Part shown: one piece after another, positions 5,808-8,055 of the stretch
Layout of the letters: every line of letters starts with the position of its first letter
How positions within the stretch are numbered: position 1 is the first letter of the stretch
Assembly (NCBI GenBank): GCA_016550415.1
Contig: JABXGU010000016.1
Coordinates: 1-8,055 of the forward strand
Source of the DNA: an archaeon
GTDB taxonomy: Archaea > Asgardarchaeota > Hermodarchaeia > Hermodarchaeales > Hermodarchaeaceae
Length of the DNA stretch: 8,055 bases
Direction of reading: 5' to 3'
Translations under genes and position numbers: made by a program
Notes under the pieces: generated by a model
What the model was told of the DNA's origin: nothing
Seen by the model: the letters and a program-made list of their open reading frames with translations, nothing else
Databases searched by the model: none

Positions 5808-5816
5808 TTTTATATA
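5808..5816 (+). promoter_or_regulatory. TATA box for the rightward three-gene operon
   Basis: TTTATATAA is a near-consensus archaeal TATA box. The transcription start would lie near 5838-5842, giving a leader of about 30 bases to ATG 5869 (or about 17 to ATG 5857). It is the clearest promoter in the window. Confidence 0.65.
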
Positions 5817-5868
5817 ACAAGCTGGAGTCTTTTTTCAATAGTTTGAATCAGCTCAAATGGTGGCTAGA

Positions 5869-6063
5869 ATGACAGAATCGTTGAAACTTGAACGAAAAGA
5901 ACAAGTTCAGCTGGGTCAGGTCAATGGCGACAAGGCAGGATTTGAGTCCAATATTGATCCTTTGAGCATTCACGCTCTGGAGAGGGTTCTAGGGACTTTG
6001 CAGTTAGAGGAAAGTTTTAGAAGGAGATATTTGTTCTCTGCGAGTACCGCTAAGGTGGCTTAA
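5869..6063 (+). CDS. Small soluble protein of unknown function, first gene of the rightward operon
   Basis: The product is 64 residues, MTESLKLERKEQVQLGQVNG at the start and SFRRRYLFSASTAKVA at the end. It is charged, has no membrane helix or signal peptide, and I recognise no family. The middle (DPLSIHALERVLGTLQLEES) looks like an amphipathic helix. I chose ATG 5869 because GGTGG lies five bases upstream; the outer ATG at 5857 overlaps that motif and would add MVAR. It follows the best TATA box in the window and is only five bases from the next gene, so it is probably the first member of a three-gene transcript. It may be an adaptor or regulator for the two membrane proteins that follow, but nothing in the sequence proves this. 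Confidence 0.6.
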   Translation: MTESLKLERKEQVQLGQVNGDKAGFESNIDPLSIHALERVLGTLQLEESFRRRYLFSASTAKVA

Positions 6064-6068
6064 AAACG

Positions 6069-6587
6069 ATGCAAAAACCTGTATCAACAAATAATTCGCC
6101 CTATCGCTATCGAAAGGTAGCCATTACGATATTTGTAATTGGCGTAGTTCTAAGTGGAGCTGGCATCGTGATTATATCAACAGATTTTGTTCAAGTTTAT
6201 AATACGATTAACCACTTTATCCCACACATAACAAACGTGCAAAAAGCCGATCTAGGCGGAGACGATAGAAGAATCAATGTGATACTAAATGTGGAGAACT
6301 CTGGTACTAGAAGTATTTTCATCGAAGAGTACGGATTAATCCTTTATTTGAATGGCGAATATGTTATTAGCATACTTAGCTTTCCTGATAGAACTCTGGA
6401 ACCGAGTACAAACGAAACATTACTTCTCACAGCTGATGTGACTAATGCTCTAGTACAGCCAATTTTGGATGCAGAAGGAAGTGGGGAATGGAACTGGGAA
6501 ATTAGATATCCTATGAGGCTTTACATTTCCTGGCTGTACATCGTTCCTCAGTACTGGGGGACCTGGGAAGGTGTTGAGGAGGTATAA
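6069..6587 (+). CDS. Membrane-anchored extracytoplasmic beta-sandwich protein (LEA/WHy-like)
   Basis: The 172-residue product has a basic N-terminus (YRYRKVA), one membrane helix at about 17-37 (ITIFVIGVVLSGAGIVII), and an exported domain. The domain has the sequence RRINVILNVENSGTRSIFIE, then EYGLILYLNGEYV and a later TNETLLLTADVT. The pattern V-L-V-N-G---I-I---G--LYLNG resembles LEA-2/WHy-type immunoglobulin-like domains, found in archaeal membrane-anchored proteins. This is a resemblance, not a proven assignment. The C-terminus is aromatic (WLYIVPQYWGTWEGVEEV). A GGTGG lies ten bases before the start, within the end of the upstream gene. It is five bases from both neighbours and is therefore cotranscribed with them. 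A role with the following membrane protein, in sensing or cell-surface maintenance, is possible but unproven. Confidence 0.75.
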   Translation: MQKPVSTNNSPYRYRKVAITIFVIGVVLSGAGIVIISTDFVQVYNTINHFIPHITNVQKADLGGDDRRINVILNVENSGTRSIFIEEYGLILYLNGEYVISILSFPDRTLEPSTNETLLLTADVTNALVQPILDAEGSGEWNWEIRYPMRLYISWLYIVPQYWGTWEGVEEV

Positions 6588-6592
6588 AAATC

Positions 6593-7054
6593 ATGACAGC
6601 AGAAAAAGATGAAAAGATTCCATGGCGAGAACGTTTTAGTAAGAAGTTTCAGTTGACCCCAAGACAAAAGGATAGATGGAGGACAGGTCTGCAAGTTCTC
6701 GGTTCAATCTTGGGTGGGGGGTTGATGATGTGCTTTTTGAACTTCACAGTTCTTATCCAATTGACTGGGGGTATAACGGTCTTCCTTTTAGCAATCTTGA
6801 TTGGAATACTCGTTGGGATGGTCAGCCCTGAGATTCATTATGCAGTACTATCAGGGATAACCACAATATTCATGGGCTTAATCATGTTTTCAGCCATCGT
6901 CGTTGGTCCCCTCCAGATGCTAGTCACACCACAATTAGGCAATGTATTCATTGTGGTTGCCCTATATAGCACAATATATACAATCCATTTTCAAATTTTT
7001 GGAATTCTCTTTGGTAGCTTCATCGGATCAGTAATTGGACCTGAGTGGTATTAG
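6593..7054 (+). CDS. Multi-helix integral membrane protein of unknown function
   Basis: The 153-residue product has a charged cytoplasmic N-terminus of about 32 residues (KDEKIPWRERFSKKFQLTPR). Four or five hydrophobic segments follow, at about 34-54, 59-79, 83-105 and 116-147. Glycine-rich segments (GSILGGGLMM, GILIGILVGM) suggest closely packed helices. It ends SVIGPEWY. I recognise no transporter or enzyme motif. A GGAGGT site (6578-6583) overlaps the end of the preceding gene, so the two are translationally linked. It is the last gene of the rightward operon, and its stop is nine bases from the convergent gene's stop. Confidence 0.8.
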   Translation: MTAEKDEKIPWRERFSKKFQLTPRQKDRWRTGLQVLGSILGGGLMMCFLNFTVLIQLTGGITVFLLAILIGILVGMVSPEIHYAVLSGITTIFMGLIMFSAIVVGPLQMLVTPQLGNVFIVVALYSTIYTIHFQIFGILFGSFIGSVIGPEWY

Positions 7055-7059
7055 ATATA

Positions 7060-7080
7060 GAATTCACCTTTTTGGAATTC
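7060..7080. terminator. Inverted repeat between convergent genes, possible bidirectional terminator
   Basis: Two GAATTC copies (7060-7065 and 7075-7080) flank a centre containing T5 (7069-7073). They can pair as a hairpin with the T-run in the loop. It lies just after the stop of the rightward operon and overlaps the last codons of the leftward gene. The T5 supports termination of the rightward transcript; the leftward side has only the matching A5/T5 and is weaker. Confidence 0.35.
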
Positions 7081-7420
7081 GAACTATTGTCATCACCCAG
7101 AATCCAAGAATAATAGCAACGAATAGTCCAATGCCAAAGATTACCTCGCCCAAAAGGAGCAGGATATAGTTAGTTGGGGTAATAACCAGTGAAAGGAACC
7201 AGATTATGGCCCCAATAGTGATGAGTAGAACTGGAACTAGAAATACTCGATAATTAATACCCATCAATTGTCGCCATTTTCTATCGGTATTGTGTAATCG
7301 TGTCACATTATTTTCTGATACAGAGTTCATCAGTAATCGCCACAATTCTTTGCACTCATCAAAGGCAGAGTAATTCCTACAAAAAAACCTACTGTTTAGA
7401 ACATAATCTCTCCCAGTCAA
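7064..7420 (-). CDS. Small two-helix membrane protein of unknown function
   Basis: The product is up to 118 residues. It has a soluble charged N-terminal half (SAFDECKELWRLLMNSVSEN, then RLHNTDRKWRQLMG), then two hydrophobic segments at about 59-80 (FLVPVLLITIGAIIWFLSLV) and 84-112 (YILLLLGEVIFGIGLFVAII), and a basic tail VRIPKR. I recognise no family. The start is uncertain. TTG 7420 has no ribosome-binding site. ATG 7330 is preceded by GGCGAT, one mismatch from GGTGAT, and would give 88 residues with both helices retained. The LysE-type gene ends 12 bases upstream of the outer start, so the two are probably cotranscribed. Confidence 0.65.
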   Translation of the reverse strand: MTGRDYVLNSRFFCRNYSAFDECKELWRLLMNSVSENNVTRLHNTDRKWRQLMGINYRVFLVPVLLITIGAIIWFLSLVITPTNYILLLLGEVIFGIGLFVAIILGFWVMTIVRIPKR

Positions 7421-7432
7421 TTTTGAAGTTGG

Positions 7433-8055
7433 CTATATGGTTAGGCTGATGAGAATTGCGTTCCAGCAGAAACCCAACCCATAGTAAATAAGGGCAAATG
7501 CAAAGATGAGCATCATTATCTTGTATCCCTTTGTCCCCACAAGATGAATGCCCTTTTGAGTGAGCCAAGCAGTGCCTGTGAGCCAAGCATAATCCATCCA
7601 GATATGGGCAAGAAACATGATTAGCACACCAACCAAGGCCGCTATGAGAAGTGCATCAATGATAAGTTTTGCACCTGCAGTTAGCCACCAAATGAGGAAG
7701 TAAGGGTTTAGCCCAGTGAATATGAGCCCAGCTAGTAAGGGGTGCCTGGAGGATTTCACTCGAAGAGAAGGGTCCAGCGCTGTTTCTTCCTTTTTTGGCC
7801 AGATGTCACGAATTTGTATACCTGAAAAAATAATTAGGATAATCCCACCTACTGCAGCCGTTATGAGTTGGAGTAGCAGGTTGTTTATGAAGAAATTGAG
7901 CCCAATGGAAATAAGCAAGATTAAGGGTAGCTCAATGAAGGTGTGACCAATGGAAAGCCATACTCCACCTTTCCACCCCCACCGATGAGCGTTTGACAGA
8001 TTCGTAAAGAAAAGGGGACCGGGAGCCAAGGCACCACTCATTGTGATTAGAACAA
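7433..8055 (-). CDS. LysE-family exporter (5' end outside window)
   Basis: The frame is open to the right edge, reading V-L-I-T before MSGALAPGPLFFTNLSNAHR. SGALAPGP is the conserved first-helix signature of the LysE/RhtB amino-acid exporter superfamily. In that family a stretch of hydrophobic residues precedes it, so the ATG at 8041 is probably internal and the true start lies outside. The rest fits: WGWKGGVWLSIGHTFIELPL, a second helix pair, a charged cytoplasmic loop (IRDIWPKKEETALDPSLRVK), then GLIFTGLNPYFLIWWLTAGA and further helices to the C-terminus, about six in all. These proteins export amino acids or other small solutes by ion coupling; the substrate here cannot be assigned. Many archaea carry such genes. 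The visible part has about 206 residues, close to the usual length. Confidence 0.85.
   Translation of the reverse strand, partial: VLITMSGALAPGPLFFTNLSNAHRWGWKGGVWLSIGHTFIELPLILLISIGLNFFINNLLLQLITAAVGGIILIIFSGIQIRDIWPKKEETALDPSLRVKSSRHPLLAGLIFTGLNPYFLIWWLTAGAKLIIDALLIAALVGVLIMFLAHIWMDYAWLTGTAWLTQKGIHLVGTKGYKIMMLIFAFALIYYGLGFCWNAILISLTI

Noticed and set aside
1..8055. CRISPR arrays, tRNA or rRNA genes, insertion sequences
   Set aside because: I found no regularly spaced direct repeats, no cloverleaf or rRNA-like sequence, and no transposase or terminal inverted repeats.

Overview
The window looks archaeal. TATA-like boxes sit about 40-60 bases upstream of likely start codons (TTTATATAA before the rightward operon, TTTTTAAAC and TTTTTATAT before the two leftward units). 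Ribosome-binding sites are of the GGTG/GGAGGT type, TTG starts occur, and an 84-residue protein beginning MGRTVPTYRMQ belongs to a small uncharacterised family that I associate with archaea. Moderate GC and large extracytoplasmic beta-sandwich proteins would fit an Asgard-type (for example Thorarchaeota-like) or Bathyarchaeota-like genome. That placement is inference; there is no rRNA or other marker gene.

Layout from left to right: the 3' end of a repetitive extracellular beta-sandwich protein (+, cut by the left edge); a gene-poor stretch with two overlapping tiny ORFs, one a single membrane helix; a small archaeal conserved protein (+); a HEAT-repeat protein (-) with its own TATA box; a leftward two-gene unit encoding both permeases of a peptide/nickel-type (DppB/DppC) ABC transporter (-); a divergent control region with several inverted repeats; a rightward three-gene unit (small soluble protein, membrane-anchored beta-sandwich protein, multi-helix membrane protein); then, convergent with it, a leftward pair of a two-helix membrane protein and a LysE-family exporter cut by the right edge.

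The most unusual item is the DppC-type permease. It has about 705 residues against about 300 usually, because roughly 420 residues are inserted in the first extracytoplasmic loop. The insert contains two related beta-sandwich-like domains that share GSGPG and DP-P-DTP...FDD-Q signatures. The transporter may therefore carry its own duplicated external domain. No ATPase or separate binding protein is encoded in the window.

A second unexplained signal is inside the same gene. About 300 codons end almost only in A or C, and the final 34 codons then flip abruptly to G/T endings. The strand bias continues past the stop codon, so it is a DNA-level mosaic boundary and not simple codon preference.
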